Assembly: GCA_025454835.1 (NCBI GenBank)
Contig: JALONQ010000007.1
Coordinates: 1 to 64,000 of the forward strand
DNA from: Bacteroidota bacterium
GTDB lineage: Bacteria; Bacteroidota; Ignavibacteria; UBA10030
DNA length: 64,000 nt
Direction of reading: 5' to 3'
The position numbers and the translations under genes are program-made. The notes beneath the pieces are model-generated. The model did no database searches and was not told the DNA's origin. It was given only the letters and a program-made list of their open reading frames with translations. Positions 41,878-50,646 of this stretch are shown here, in pieces; positions within the stretch are counted from its first letter, which is position 1; every line of letters begins with the position of its first letter.

Positions 41878-43416
41878 CTATCGAGGTTTCTCGACGGCAA
41901 CGTAACGCACGCGCTTGTCCGACCCCTTGACGCGGAGCATGACAGCATCGCCGGCCTCAAGGCGATCGACCTCCGCCCTGAATTCCGACGGGGACTGCAT
42001 GGGCCGATCGCCGACAGAGATGATGACATCCCCCTTCACGAGACCGCGAGAATTGGCCGGCCCGAAGGGTTCAACCTCTTCGACCAACACGCCGCGCTCG
42101 ACGTCGTTGGCCTTCCGGGTTCGGTCGTCAAGGCCACGCACCTTCAGCCCGAGAGACGAAATGTCCTCGACCGCCGCCTTTTCGTCGCTCGGCGTCGGCC
42201 GGCGTGACGCCGGCGCGTCGTTGGCTGCGACCGTCGTCTCTTCGTCGTCCCTCGGTTTCAGCGTGACCTTCTTCTCGATCATCTTCTTGTTCCGGTAGAC
42301 CTTCAGCGAGACCGTCTCGCCCGGATAGCGGCTTGCCACCACGCTCTGGAGTGCGTTGGCGGTGTTCACTTCCACCCCGTCAACCGACAGGATGATGTCT
42401 CCCAGCTGCAATCCGGCCCCCTCGCCGGCGCTGTTCTTGTTGATCCCCTGAACGATCACGCCGCGGGCTTTCTCAAGCCCGGCCGCCTTTGCCGTCACCG
42501 CATCGACGTTCTGGATCTGCACGCCGATGAAGCCACGACGGACCTTGCCGTACTTGATCAGGTCGGTCGCGACCTTCTTCGCAAGATTCATGGGAATGGC
42601 GAAGCTGTACCCTTGGTAGCGCGCATTCGTGGTGGCGATGGCCGTGTTGATGCCGATGACCGTACCGTTGATGTCCACGAGAGCTCCGCCGCTGTTGCCC
42701 GGGTTCACGGCGGCATCGGTCTGGATGAAGTTCTCGATGCCATAGCCCGTGTTCTGGTCGTCGATGATGCGGATCTGGCGTCCGAGCGCGCTCACGATCC
42801 CCTGTGTCATGGTCGAGGAAAGACCGAGAGGATTGCCGAACGCAAAGACGACGTGGCCGACCTCGACCTGGTCCGAATTTCCGAGCATGGCCACCGGGAG
42901 ATCGGTCGCCTGAACCTTGATCACCGCGAGGTCTGTGTACTGGTCGCTCCCGATCAGCCGGGCTTGGAATTCCCGGGTGTCGGGCAATCGGACGGTGATG
43001 CCGTTGGACGCCGCGTTCTCAACGACGTGGTGATTGGTCAGGACATAGCCGTCCGTGGACAAAACGACACCCGATCCCGCGCCGAGCTCTGGACCACGAC
43101 GAGGCATCCTGAACTCCGGGCCGAAGAACCGGTGGAAGAACTGTCCTCCCTCTTCGGTTCCCTCCTTCGCTTCCGGGTCCGTCTTGACCGTGATGTAGAC
43201 GACGGTCGGATTCACATTCCGCGCGATCTCCTGATAGGCCTCGTTCAGGGCCTTCAGGGTCGCATTTGCCTTCGGCGGGGCTTTCTGACTGCCGATCGTG
43301 ACGTCTTGCACGGCGAAGGACACTCCGACGCCTTTGAGGCCTGACACGAGGATGACACCAAAGACGATCCCGAGCGAAACGAGCACCACCGCCAGGATCA
43401 CAGAACGGGTCGACAT
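41878..43416 (-). CDS. degP: DegP/HtrA-type periplasmic serine protease
   Basis: The protein has 512 residues. It has one membrane or signal segment (about 5-30), a trypsin-like domain with catalytic triad H130 (LTNHHVV), D162 (YTDLAVIKV) and S242 (VNPGNSGGALVD), and two PDZ domains (about 300-395 and 430-510). It degrades or refolds damaged envelope proteins. AAGGAGGT stands at ideal distance before the ATG, and recO ends ten bases upstream. A linker with Ala/Thr-rich sequence connects the PDZ domains. Confidence 0.95.
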   Translation of the reverse strand: MSTRSVILAVVLVSLGIVFGVILVSGLKGVGVSFAVQDVTIGSQKAPPKANATLKALNEAYQEIARNVNPTVVYITVKTDPEAKEGTEEGGQFFHRFFGPEFRMPRRGPELGAGSGVVLSTDGYVLTNHHVVENAASNGITVRLPDTREFQARLIGSDQYTDLAVIKVQATDLPVAMLGNSDQVEVGHVVFAFGNPLGLSSTMTQGIVSALGRQIRIIDDQNTGYGIENFIQTDAAVNPGNSGGALVDINGTVIGINTAIATTNARYQGYSFAIPMNLAKKVATDLIKYGKVRRGFIGVQIQNVDAVTAKAAGLEKARGVIVQGINKNSAGEGAGLQLGDIILSVDGVEVNTANALQSVVASRYPGETVSLKVYRNKKMIEKKVTLKPRDDEETTVAANDAPASRRPTPSDEKAAVEDISSLGLKVRGLDDRTRKANDVERGVLVEEVEPFGPANSRGLVKGDVIISVGDRPMQSPSEFRAEVDRLEAGDAVMLRVKGSDKRVRYVAVEKPR

Positions 43417-43426
43417 ACCTACCTCC

Positions 43427-44236
43427 TTAATGGGAACGGATCACTTCACGCACCAGATCGGACGTCCTCAGGGGTGTCCGTTGTTCCAAATGGAACCTCT
43501 CGTATAAACGCAGGACCGACTCCATTTCGTTCCTCACCTCATTGGAGACCGGCCTCGAGCCAGCGTCCACCAACGGTCCCGACTGCAGGCGTTGCAGGCC
43601 CTCCAGCGCCTCGGTCGAAACGAGCGTTTCAGACCAATGGTCCCTTCCGCCGGCACGGCTCGGCAATGAGATCACCGCCTGTTCACACTCCGAGCACAGG
43701 GGGCCACCCTTCCCGACATGATAGCGGAGCCGCGTCGGCTCGCCTGGAATGACCTCTTTCGCGCAGCGGACGCAGCGAACGAACGACGGCTCAAACCCCA
43801 GCGCGCCGATCGTCTTCCACCGGAACGCGATCAGCACATCGGCAAGGCCGTCATCCCGCCGGTCGGCCGCGCGCAAGCCGGCGGCCAGAAGCTCGTAGAG
43901 GTCCTGATGCGGCTCGCCAGGTTGCGTCAGCACATTCACCACCTCGACCATCTGCATCATGGCCGTCGTGGCCGCCAGTGATGATGAGAGCCTCCGATGG
44001 CGTTCAAGCACGTCGGCCTGCGTGAGCGTTTGCACCTCGCGCGATACTCGGGCATGATAGACGACCTCAAGATGCGCGCCGGCATCCAAGGCCGAGCCGA
44101 AACGCGCTCGAGCTGAACGGGCCCCCTTGGCAACGACCGCCACTTTGCCATGGTCCCTCGTGAACAGCGTAACGATCTTGCTCGTGTCGCCGTAGCGTAT
44201 CGTGCGGAGCACGATGGCAGATGTTTTGACGATCAT
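43427..44236 (-). CDS. recO: DNA repair protein RecO
   Basis: The protein has 269 residues. An N-terminal OB fold (SAIVLRTIRYGDTSKIVTLFT, KVAVVAKGARS) is followed by a helical region and a zinc module (CVRCAKE ... CSECEQ), as in RecO. It loads RecA on SSB-coated single strands together with RecR. Its ATG overlaps the mtnA stop (ATGA) and degP follows, so it belongs to the pfkB-mtnA-recO-degP run. Confidence 0.93.
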   Translation of the reverse strand: MIVKTSAIVLRTIRYGDTSKIVTLFTRDHGKVAVVAKGARSARARFGSALDAGAHLEVVYHARVSREVQTLTQADVLERHRRLSSSLAATTAMMQMVEVVNVLTQPGEPHQDLYELLAAGLRAADRRDDGLADVLIAFRWKTIGALGFEPSFVRCVRCAKEVIPGEPTRLRYHVGKGGPLCSECEQAVISLPSRAGGRDHWSETLVSTEALEGLQRLQSGPLVDAGSRPVSNEVRNEMESVLRLYERFHLEQRTPLRTSDLVREVIRSH

Positions 44237-45267
44237 GCCGGCTTCCTCGTTCCCGTCAACGCCGCGATGGTGTCGACCCCCGGAGGCTGCGCGATCCCTC
44301 GGTCGGTGATGACCGCCGAGACAAGCCTCGCCGGAACCAGGTCGAAGGCCGGATTGAAGACCCTGCTCTCAACGGGGGCTACCTCCCGACCGCCGCACAC
44401 AACGACCTCCCGTGCGCTTCGTTCCTCGATCGGGATCTGAGCGCCCTCAGCCGTGCTCAGGTCGATCGTTGAAACGGGCGCCGCGACAAAGAACGGAAGT
44501 CGGTGCGCTTGAGAAAGCACGGCGAGACCGTACGAGCCGACCTTGTTGGCAACGTCGCCGTTCCGAGCGATACGGTCCGCACCGACGATCACCGATCGCA
44601 CGATGCCGCGCTGCATCAGCACAGCGGCCATTGAATCGGTGATGAGGGTATACGGGATCTGGAGGGAGCTCAACTCCCACGCGGTGAGTCGGGCTCCCTG
44701 CAAGAGCGGCCGGGTTTCGCCCACGTACACATGCGTGCAACGTCCCGCTTCCCAAGCCTTTCGGATCACTCCGAGCGCCGTACCGATGCCGCCCGTGGCG
44801 AGCATTCCGGTGTTGCAGTGTGTCAACACCGCAGCTTGATCGGGCAAGAGCGCGGAGCCATGGGCGGCGATCCGCTCGCACGCCTCACGGTCCTCCTGGT
44901 GGATCGCCGTGGCTTCGCGTTCAAGTGCCGTCACATCCATACGCGAAACCAAACCCGACAGTTGCACCACCTTCCGCATCCGGTCGATTGCCCACATGAG
45001 GTTGACCGCTGTCGGACGCGCGCTGCCAATCGCATCCCACTGAAGGCGAACGAATTCCCATGACCGGCCGAGGTGGCGTTGTGCGGCGAGCACGGCGGCG
45101 TACGCCCCGGCGATCCCGATGAGCGGCGCTCCTCGGATCGCCAATTCCCGGATCGCGCCAATGACCACGGATGGATCATCGGTTTCGATCAGGGCCGTCT
45201 CGTGCGGCAGGCGTGTTTGGTCGAGGAACAGGAGTCGTCCGTCATGCCATTGGATCGGTTCGATCAT
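44233..45267 (-). CDS. mtnA: S-methyl-5-thioribose-1-phosphate isomerase (MtnA)
   Basis: The protein has 344 residues. The RGAPLIGIAGAYA, HCNTGMLATGGIGTALG, and VGADRIARNGDVANKVGSY motifs define the MtnA/eIF2B-like isomerase: Cys in HCNTG and Asp in GADRIA are the catalytic pair. It isomerises methylthioribose 1-phosphate in methionine salvage. The upstream neighbour is a PfkB sugar kinase. Other salvage genes are absent here. A stable nested hairpin lies in the 98-base gap upstream (45300-45336). Confidence 0.94.
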   Translation of the reverse strand: MIEPIQWHDGRLLFLDQTRLPHETALIETDDPSVVIGAIRELAIRGAPLIGIAGAYAAVLAAQRHLGRSWEFVRLQWDAIGSARPTAVNLMWAIDRMRKVVQLSGLVSRMDVTALEREATAIHQEDREACERIAAHGSALLPDQAAVLTHCNTGMLATGGIGTALGVIRKAWEAGRCTHVYVGETRPLLQGARLTAWELSSLQIPYTLITDSMAAVLMQRGIVRSVIVGADRIARNGDVANKVGSYGLAVLSQAHRLPFFVAAPVSTIDLSTAEGAQIPIEERSAREVVVCGGREVAPVESRVFNPAFDLVPARLVSAVITDRGIAQPPGVDTIAALTGTRKPA

Positions 45268-45299
45268 TGCGAGGTCGGCTCTGATGGCCCTGACATTGC

Positions 45300-45336
45300 A
45301 CCGGCCATCCTCCGGGTGACCCGGTGAACGGCCGGT
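45300..45336 (-). promoter_or_regulatory. Nested hairpin in the pfkB-mtnA gap
   Basis: The outer stem ACCGGCC / GGCCGGT (seven pairs) encloses an inner perfect stem CCGGG / CCCGG with a three-base loop. No U-tract follows, so it is more likely a leader structure or mRNA processing/stability element than a simple terminator. Confidence 0.45.
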
Positions 45337-45365
45337 CGTGAACGACGCACAGGCATGGACGAGGG

Positions 45366-46280
45366 TCAGGCCTCGTCGAACCGCGACAGGTCCATGAACG
45401 CCCTGAAACGGTCCTGGATCTTGAGGGGGGACAGGTCACGAAGACCTTCGACGCTAAAGCGCTCGACGCAGAAGGAAGCGAGTGTGCTTCCATAGATGAC
45501 GGCCCGCTTCAAGTTGGCGTCGGACAGGTCGTCCGTTTTCGCCAGCCAGCCGATGAACCCGCCTGCGAACGAGTCCCCCGCGCCCGTGGGATCATAGAGG
45601 TTCTCGAGCGGATACGCCGGCGCCGAGAAGATCGTCTCCTCGGTCACGAGTAACGCCCCATGCTCTCCCTTCTTGATGATCACGATCCGAGGTCCCATGC
45701 CCCGAATAACGCGGGCCGCCTTTGTCAGATTCGGTTCGCGCGTCAACAACCGCGCCTCGGAATCGTTCAAGATGAGCACATCGATGACCTTGAGGGTCTC
45801 GACCAGCTCTTGTGGCGTCGACTCGATCCAGTAATTCATCGTATCGCCGACCACAAGCCGGGGCTTGCTGATTTGGTCCAGGACCTTTCGTTGAAGGCCT
45901 GGATGGATGTTACCGAGGCAGACGTACGCGCTGCGGCGATAGTTGTCCGGGATCTTCGGGTCGAACGCGGAGAAGACATTCAACTCCGTCAGGAGCGTGT
46001 CACGATTGTTCAGGTCGTAGTGATAGCGTCCGGCCCACCGAAACGTCCGTCCTTCCTTCACGACCTGCAGACCGTCGAGGTCGATACCGTGTTCCTCCAG
46101 GAAGCGCAAGTGCTCTTGGGGAAAATCACCGCCGACGACGCCGACGCACCGGATCGGTTTGGTGAAATAGCTGGCCGCCGTTGAAATGTAGACGGCCGAC
46201 CCTCCGAGCGCGTTCTCCACGCGTCCGAATGGCGTTTCGACAGAATCCAGTGCCACTGAACCGACAACCAGCAGACTCAC
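45366..46280 (-). CDS. PfkB family sugar/nucleoside kinase
   Basis: The protein has 304 residues, starting at the GTG at 46280 with AAGGATT before it. PfkB signatures are GGSAVYISTAASYF (about 27-40) and the anion-hole motif DPTGAGDSFAGGFIG (230-244, catalytic Asp236). The substrate is not certain. Its position directly before mtnA suggests a nucleoside- or ribose-type sugar linked to methionine salvage, but this is inference. The only promoter candidate upstream (TTGGGG-17-TTTGAT) is weak. Confidence 0.87.
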   Translation of the reverse strand: MSLLVVGSVALDSVETPFGRVENALGGSAVYISTAASYFTKPIRCVGVVGGDFPQEHLRFLEEHGIDLDGLQVVKEGRTFRWAGRYHYDLNNRDTLLTELNVFSAFDPKIPDNYRRSAYVCLGNIHPGLQRKVLDQISKPRLVVGDTMNYWIESTPQELVETLKVIDVLILNDSEARLLTREPNLTKAARVIRGMGPRIVIIKKGEHGALLVTEETIFSAPAYPLENLYDPTGAGDSFAGGFIGWLAKTDDLSDANLKRAVIYGSTLASFCVERFSVEGLRDLSPLKIQDRFRAFMDLSRFDEA

Positions 46281-46405
46281 GGGGAATCCTTTCGAACGAG
46301 ATCAAACCTGAACGACCGGTGCGCCCCAAGATGCCCGGACCAGACCCTTCTGCACCCTGCGCGTTCGTGCCACCTGCGTCCCCGCGAAGCGGCCACGTTC
46401 TTCGA

Positions 46406-46876
46406 CTACGACGCAGCCAATCGGGTGCGTTCCGCCAGTTCGGGATGGGTCAACAACTCCTGCTCGAGATAGTCGATCAATCTCCTGTTGGCCGGCCACA
46501 AGACCCGAGCCCGCGCATCGTCGGGCAACAGCCAACGCGCATCCTGGTGTTCCGTCGACAGCACGACCTCCGACGACGATTCGGCCTCGGCCACGAACTG
46601 CGGCGTCAGGTGGACCGTGTCTGTGAGCGCACCGTAGAAACCGTTGATCCCAGGAACGACCCACAACGCACGCACTCGAAGACCGGTCTCCTCCCGCACC
46701 TCTCGTCGCGCGGCTTCGACCGCCGACTCACCGTCGCGGATCTTGCCCGTCACGAACTGCCACAAGCCCGGGTAGAGGCGTTCCTGCGCCGCCCGCTGGA
46801 CGAGCAGGATCTCAAGCCGGGCCCCGCGCTGACGGAACACGGCGACTTCGACGAACGACGACGCGATCAAGGGCAT
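46406..46876 (-). CDS. NUDIX hydrolase
   Basis: The protein has 156 residues. The Nudix box runs from G44 to about residue 66 (GKIRDGESAVEAARREVREE), with the REVREETG glutamates that bind the metal. The N-terminus (FVEVAVFRQRGARLEILLVQR) and size are close to dihydroneopterin-triphosphate pyrophosphatase-type members, but the substrate cannot be assigned with confidence. It has its own promoter (46956-46984) with a leader of about 70 bases, and ends 125 bases before pfkB. Confidence 0.88.
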   Translation of the reverse strand: MPLIASSFVEVAVFRQRGARLEILLVQRAAQERLYPGLWQFVTGKIRDGESAVEAARREVREETGLRVRALWVVPGINGFYGALTDTVHLTPQFVAEAESSSEVVLSTEHQDARWLLPDDARARVLWPANRRLIDYLEQELLTHPELAERTRLAAS

Positions 46877-46955
46877 GAAACGCGAGAATGTTTGCCGTCC
46901 GCCCGTCGTTCATTCCCGCAAAGCTCCGAACGAACCGCACGGACAACGGCCTCAA

Positions 46956-46984
46956 AGATAGCCGAAAAACGAGCCGAATCCAAT
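46956..46984 (-). promoter_or_regulatory. Promoter of the NUDIX hydrolase gene
   Basis: Minus-strand TTGGAT, 17-base spacer, TATCTT followed by TG, an exact TAnnTTTG box. It lies in the 120-base gap after the P1 peptidase gene. Confidence 0.68.
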
Positions 46985-46996
46985 GGAAGGCGCGGA

Positions 46997-47944
46997 TCAG
47001 GGGCCAGAGACCGATGGGACCCCAAAGGCGCTTGTGGCATGCCGTACGGCGTTTCGAATGGCTTCTCCTGCCAAGTGAGCGCCACATTCCGCCACAAGGT
47101 CCAGGTCGGCCGATTCGCCGCCGCAGGAGAGCGCGAACGAAACGTCGCCGTCGTACGAGCTGTGGACCGGAACGATGGCGCGCGCAAGTCCGTCGTGCAT
47201 CCGCTGGGACACGCGCAGGCATTCCACCTTGGTGAAGCGCGCATTCGTGAGAAGGACCATGAGGGTGGTATTCGTCTGGTCAAGTACCCGGCTTCGGGCG
47301 AAGGGGCGGAGCGGATGTCGATCGGCCGTCCAAGACTGGTCGGGTTCTCGCGCCCCGGCGATGATCGTTCCGCGCTCGTCGAGCACATCACCGACCGCAT
47401 TCACCGCTGCCAGGACCTGGACCACGACCGTTCCCTGTCGCCATTCAGCCGCGCCGAACCCTCCGCGCATGCGTCCCTCCAGCCCATTCCACTTTCCGAC
47501 CGTTGCGCCGGTCCCGACGCCGATCGAACCTTGGCTGCTGATGAACGGCTCGGCCGACTCGCATGCAAGGCGCCCTTGCTCCGGGCCGGGACGGATACTC
47601 CAGGACCCCACGTTCAGGTCGAAGATCACGGCCGCGGGGACGATCGGGACCACGCCCCATGGAGTGCGGTAGCCGATGCCACGTTCCTCGAGCCAACGCA
47701 TCACTCCATCGGCCGCAGCCAGACCGTACGCGCTGCCGCCCGTCAACAGAATGGCATGCACCTGGTCCATCTTCTTGTCGACGGCGAGGAGCGTCATCTC
47801 GCGCGATCCCGGCGAGCTCCCCCGCACTTCGGCGCTGGCCATGGTCCCGGGCGGACACAGGAGGACCGTGCAACCCGTTCCATGCACGGCATCAGTCCAG
47901 TGACCGAGCCGGAAACCGTCGAGCAGTCGTATCGTGTCAGGCAT
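46997..47944 (-). CDS. P1 family peptidase (DmpA/S58 type)
   Basis: The protein has 315 residues from the ATG at 47944, which lies just inside the end of the TrmH gene (8-base overlap) and is preceded by GGAGCAG. The longer frame to 48370 runs through that gene and is rejected. Family segments are LTGGSAYGLAAADGVMRWLE, GSIGVGTGATVGKWNG, and the autoproteolysis/nucleophile region QTNTTLMVLLTNA, where a threonine takes the place of the DmpA serine. The fold is Ntn-like: the precursor cleaves itself and acts as an aminopeptidase or amidase. Substrate unknown. Confidence 0.88.
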   Translation of the reverse strand: MPDTIRLLDGFRLGHWTDAVHGTGCTVLLCPPGTMASAEVRGSSPGSREMTLLAVDKKMDQVHAILLTGGSAYGLAAADGVMRWLEERGIGYRTPWGVVPIVPAAVIFDLNVGSWSIRPGPEQGRLACESAEPFISSQGSIGVGTGATVGKWNGLEGRMRGGFGAAEWRQGTVVVQVLAAVNAVGDVLDERGTIIAGAREPDQSWTADRHPLRPFARSRVLDQTNTTLMVLLTNARFTKVECLRVSQRMHDGLARAIVPVHSSYDGDVSFALSCGGESADLDLVAECGAHLAGEAIRNAVRHATSAFGVPSVSGP

Positions 47945-48740
47945 GGCGCTGCTCCGAGAGCGACGAGAGGAGGATCGCACCGGCTGCCGCAACGTTGAGC
48001 GATTCTGCGCGACCGCTTCGTGGTATGGAGACCCGCCGGGAGGCGACGCTACGCACCTCAGGACTGATGCCGTGCGCCTCACTTCCGAGGATGAGCGCCA
48101 CCCGCCCCTGAGGCACCCACCGCGGCCACGTACCGCCGTCGACTTCGGCGGTGACGAGCGTGACCCCCGCATCAGCCAACGCGCGGCAAGCCCCTGCCAG
48201 GTCTTTGACCTCGATGGCGTGAAGATGGAAGAGGGAACCCATCGTGGAGCGAAGGACCTTCGGACTATCAACGGAGGCAGATCCAGCACCGAGCACGACC
48301 GCCGAGACTCCGAACCAATCAGCCGTCCTGATGAGCGTGCCGACATTTCCGGGGTCGGCCACGCCGTCAAGGACGAGGAGGTCGCCTGCGGCGGGCAGAT
48401 CGCTCAATCCAAATGTGGGAAGGAGGGCCACGGCAACGATGCCCTGGTCTTCGCGCACATCGCTGACGGCTCGCAGATCGGCCGCTGTGCCGGAGCGAAG
48501 GACGATCGCCCGGTCGGCGCATCTCTGGAGCACAGACACACCCTGCGGCGGCACGCGCTGCAGGTCCACGACCACCGACTCGACCCTCCAACGCGAAGCG
48601 AGCAGTTCATCGACCGCCTTCCACCCTTCCACCAAGACATGGCCCGCCTCCTCGCGCCCCTTCTTGGTCGTGAGCGAGCGGAGGTACTTCACTTCTCCCT
48701 TGGTGAGAGGACGCGCGGGTGTGGTCAGAGGTCGGGCCAT
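47937..48740 (-). CDS. TrmH (SpoU) family RNA 2'-O-methyltransferase
   Basis: The protein has 267 residues. After an N-terminal substrate-binding region (EEAGHVLVEGWKAVDELL), the SPOUT core shows all three motifs: DPGNVGTLIRTADWFG, ALILGSEAHGIS and IPRSGRAESLNVAAAGAILL. It methylates a ribose in rRNA or tRNA using SAM bound in the trefoil knot. The precise site is not readable. The T9SS-sorted protein gene lies 23 bases upstream and the P1 peptidase gene overlaps its end. Confidence 0.92.
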   Translation of the reverse strand: MARPLTTPARPLTKGEVKYLRSLTTKKGREEAGHVLVEGWKAVDELLASRWRVESVVVDLQRVPPQGVSVLQRCADRAIVLRSGTAADLRAVSDVREDQGIVAVALLPTFGLSDLPAAGDLLVLDGVADPGNVGTLIRTADWFGVSAVVLGAGSASVDSPKVLRSTMGSLFHLHAIEVKDLAGACRALADAGVTLVTAEVDGGTWPRWVPQGRVALILGSEAHGISPEVRSVASRRVSIPRSGRAESLNVAAAGAILLSSLSEQRHA

Positions 48741-48763
48741 CGTTCGTTCAGGATATGCCGAGA

Positions 48764-50626
48764 CTAGCGGACGAGCACCATCTTCTTGGTGCTCACAAAA
48801 TCGCGCGCTTGGGAGTTGTCGATGGGATGCGCTTCCAACTTGAAGAGATAGACACCGCTGGCCAGCGGTCCGGCATCGTACGCGGTCTCGTACTGACCGG
48901 GCGCCCGTTCGCCGCTGACGATCGTCTCCACGCGCTCGCCGAGCATGGTATAGATAGCGATATCGACGTTGCTCCGGTTCGTGAGCGCATATCGGATGAT
49001 TGTTTGCCCGCTGTTCGGATTGGACGTCGGCTGCTCAAGCGAGAACATTCGAGGAGCCAGCGCTTCCGGTTCGCGGGACGGTACGGTCGCCACCGGGGCA
49101 TCGATCAGGCGGAACGAGCCTGTATCTGGACTCCAGATCTCGGCCAGTCCGTCGCTCACGCCTGTCGTCCACGCATACACGTGATCGGGGCTCATTCGTC
49201 CGCGGCCGAACAGGGCGATGCTGGTATCGGCGATGCCGACGAGGCTCGTGTCCAATCCGCCACCCCACAGACGCAGGGTGTACCGCAGCGCGTCATTTCC
49301 GTCGGGATCATGGGCCCCCCACCAGCTGAGGTCGATCATCCGGCCGTACGGAATTCGGACGGTGTCGCGACGATGAGCATGGGGCTGGTAGGCCGGCGTT
49401 CGGTTGCGGTCGAGTACGGTGACGCGAACGACCGCTTCAGAAGCATAGTCGTCGTCGCCGGCCGACACGATGATCACATAGCTGCCCGCCTGCTCGTAGG
49501 ACGGCGTCCATCGGAGGAGTCCCTCCTGTCCGAAGCTCACGCCTTCTGGAGCAAGGTCAAGGCGAAACCGCACCGTGTCGCCGTCAGGGTCTTCCGCCGA
49601 CAGGTCGGCCACCAGCGGTTCCATCTCGTAGACGACGGTGTCGCTCAGAACGCGGGCGAAGACGGGAGCACGGTTCGTCTCGTCCACCGTGATCTGAAAT
49701 CGATTCGACGTATCCGCGACCCGGCCATCTGAGACGACGACCACGCAGGAGTATGTCCCCGCTGACTGATAGCCCGGCGTCCATTCGAACGCCCCGGTCC
49801 TCGAGAACAGGCGGAAGCGGTACGAAGATTCGATGAGCGAGAACGTCAGCGAATCGCGGTCGGGGTCTTCGGCCGGCAACGCCACGACCGTCGGGCGACC
49901 CTCGACCGTTCTCAGATCGGGAGCTGTTCGCGTGATCCGCGGAGGCCGGTTGACATGCAGCACGCGCACGCGCCCCCGCTTCATGGTGATCTCCTCGCGC
50001 CCGTCGGAGACGGCGACCTCGATAGGATAGGTCCCCGCGTCCTCGTAGCCGGGCAGATACGTCACATATCCTGTCAACGGCTCGATGGTGGCTCCAGGGG
50101 GCGCCTCGACCAATCGGTAGCGCAGTGTGTCGCCGTCCTCGTCCGTGGCCAACACACGCCAGCGAAGCGACTGCCGTTCAACGATCGTCGTATCGGGAAA
50201 TATGCGTCGAACGTGCGGCACGTGGTTCCGATACAGCAGGACGCGCGACACCCCAGCTTGCTGTGGCGAAGCGCCGCGATACACCAGAGGGCCGCCGACG
50301 ATGCGCGCCTCGAACGAATCCCGTCGCGACAACACCACACGGAAACGCAGCGCCTCTCCGTCCGTAAGCGCCTCCTGCAGACCCAACCGGACTCCGAACT
50401 GCGAAGGATTTGAGGGATAGTGACTCACGCTGCGCACGATCGTCCCATCGTCCCTCAGGATCCGGACGATCGTTCCGTTCGGCACAGGCGCTCCGTCGAG
50501 CTGGACACTCCCTTCGATCACCATTCGGGGGAGCTGGGCGTGAGCCGCGATCGCGAGAAGACCGAGCGCCGCCGACACCAGCGACCCGCGGAACCAGAAG
50601 GACCCATATGGACGGGGTCTGATCAC
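48764..50626 (-). CDS. Secreted Ig/cadherin-like repeat protein with type IX sorting domain
   Basis: The protein has 620 residues from the GTG at 50626 (GAGG five bases upstream). A signal peptide (ALGLLAIAAHAQ) is followed by at least three Ig/cadherin-like repeats at about 140-220, 235-320 and 335-420. Each carries a D-x-D-x-D-x-L core and a WxPxYxxAGxYxxxVxVSDG-type end. The last about 90 residues (FSLEQPTSNPNSGQTIIRYA, then IYTMLGERV, GVYLFKLEA, and a final KKMVLVR) form a type-A T9SS C-terminal domain. The protein is therefore expected on the cell surface or in the medium. The binding partner is unknown. Confidence 0.9.
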   Translation of the reverse strand: MIRPRPYGSFWFRGSLVSAALGLLAIAAHAQLPRMVIEGSVQLDGAPVPNGTIVRILRDDGTIVRSVSHYPSNPSQFGVRLGLQEALTDGEALRFRVVLSRRDSFEARIVGGPLVYRGASPQQAGVSRVLLYRNHVPHVRRIFPDTTIVERQSLRWRVLATDEDGDTLRYRLVEAPPGATIEPLTGYVTYLPGYEDAGTYPIEVAVSDGREEITMKRGRVRVLHVNRPPRITRTAPDLRTVEGRPTVVALPAEDPDRDSLTFSLIESSYRFRLFSRTGAFEWTPGYQSAGTYSCVVVVSDGRVADTSNRFQITVDETNRAPVFARVLSDTVVYEMEPLVADLSAEDPDGDTVRFRLDLAPEGVSFGQEGLLRWTPSYEQAGSYVIIVSAGDDDYASEAVVRVTVLDRNRTPAYQPHAHRRDTVRIPYGRMIDLSWWGAHDPDGNDALRYTLRLWGGGLDTSLVGIADTSIALFGRGRMSPDHVYAWTTGVSDGLAEIWSPDTGSFRLIDAPVATVPSREPEALAPRMFSLEQPTSNPNSGQTIIRYALTNRSNVDIAIYTMLGERVETIVSGERAPGQYETAYDAGPLASGVYLFKLEAHPIDNSQARDFVSTKKMVLVR

Positions 50627-50646
50627 ATGCGCCTCGACGTTGCGGC

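Noticed and set aside
45268-45365. SAM-type riboswitch upstream of mtnA
   Set aside because: The gap is only 98 bases and shows just the nested hairpin; no pattern of a known SAM riboswitch core was visible.
46281-46405. Possible promoter TTGGGG-17-TTTGAT upstream of pfkB
   Set aside because: The spacing fits the other promoters but the -10 box does not match TAnnTT, so I do not list it as a feature.
46181-47998. 605-residue plus-strand open frame
   Set aside because: It is antisense to pfkB, NUDIX, the P1 peptidase and their promoter. Its sequence has no recognisable domain and is rich in Arg and His, as expected for a shadow frame in GC-rich DNA.
47945-48370. N-terminal extension of the P1 peptidase frame
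   Set aside because: It runs through the TrmH-type gene in another frame. The ATG at 47944 gives the proper family start and has a ribosome site.
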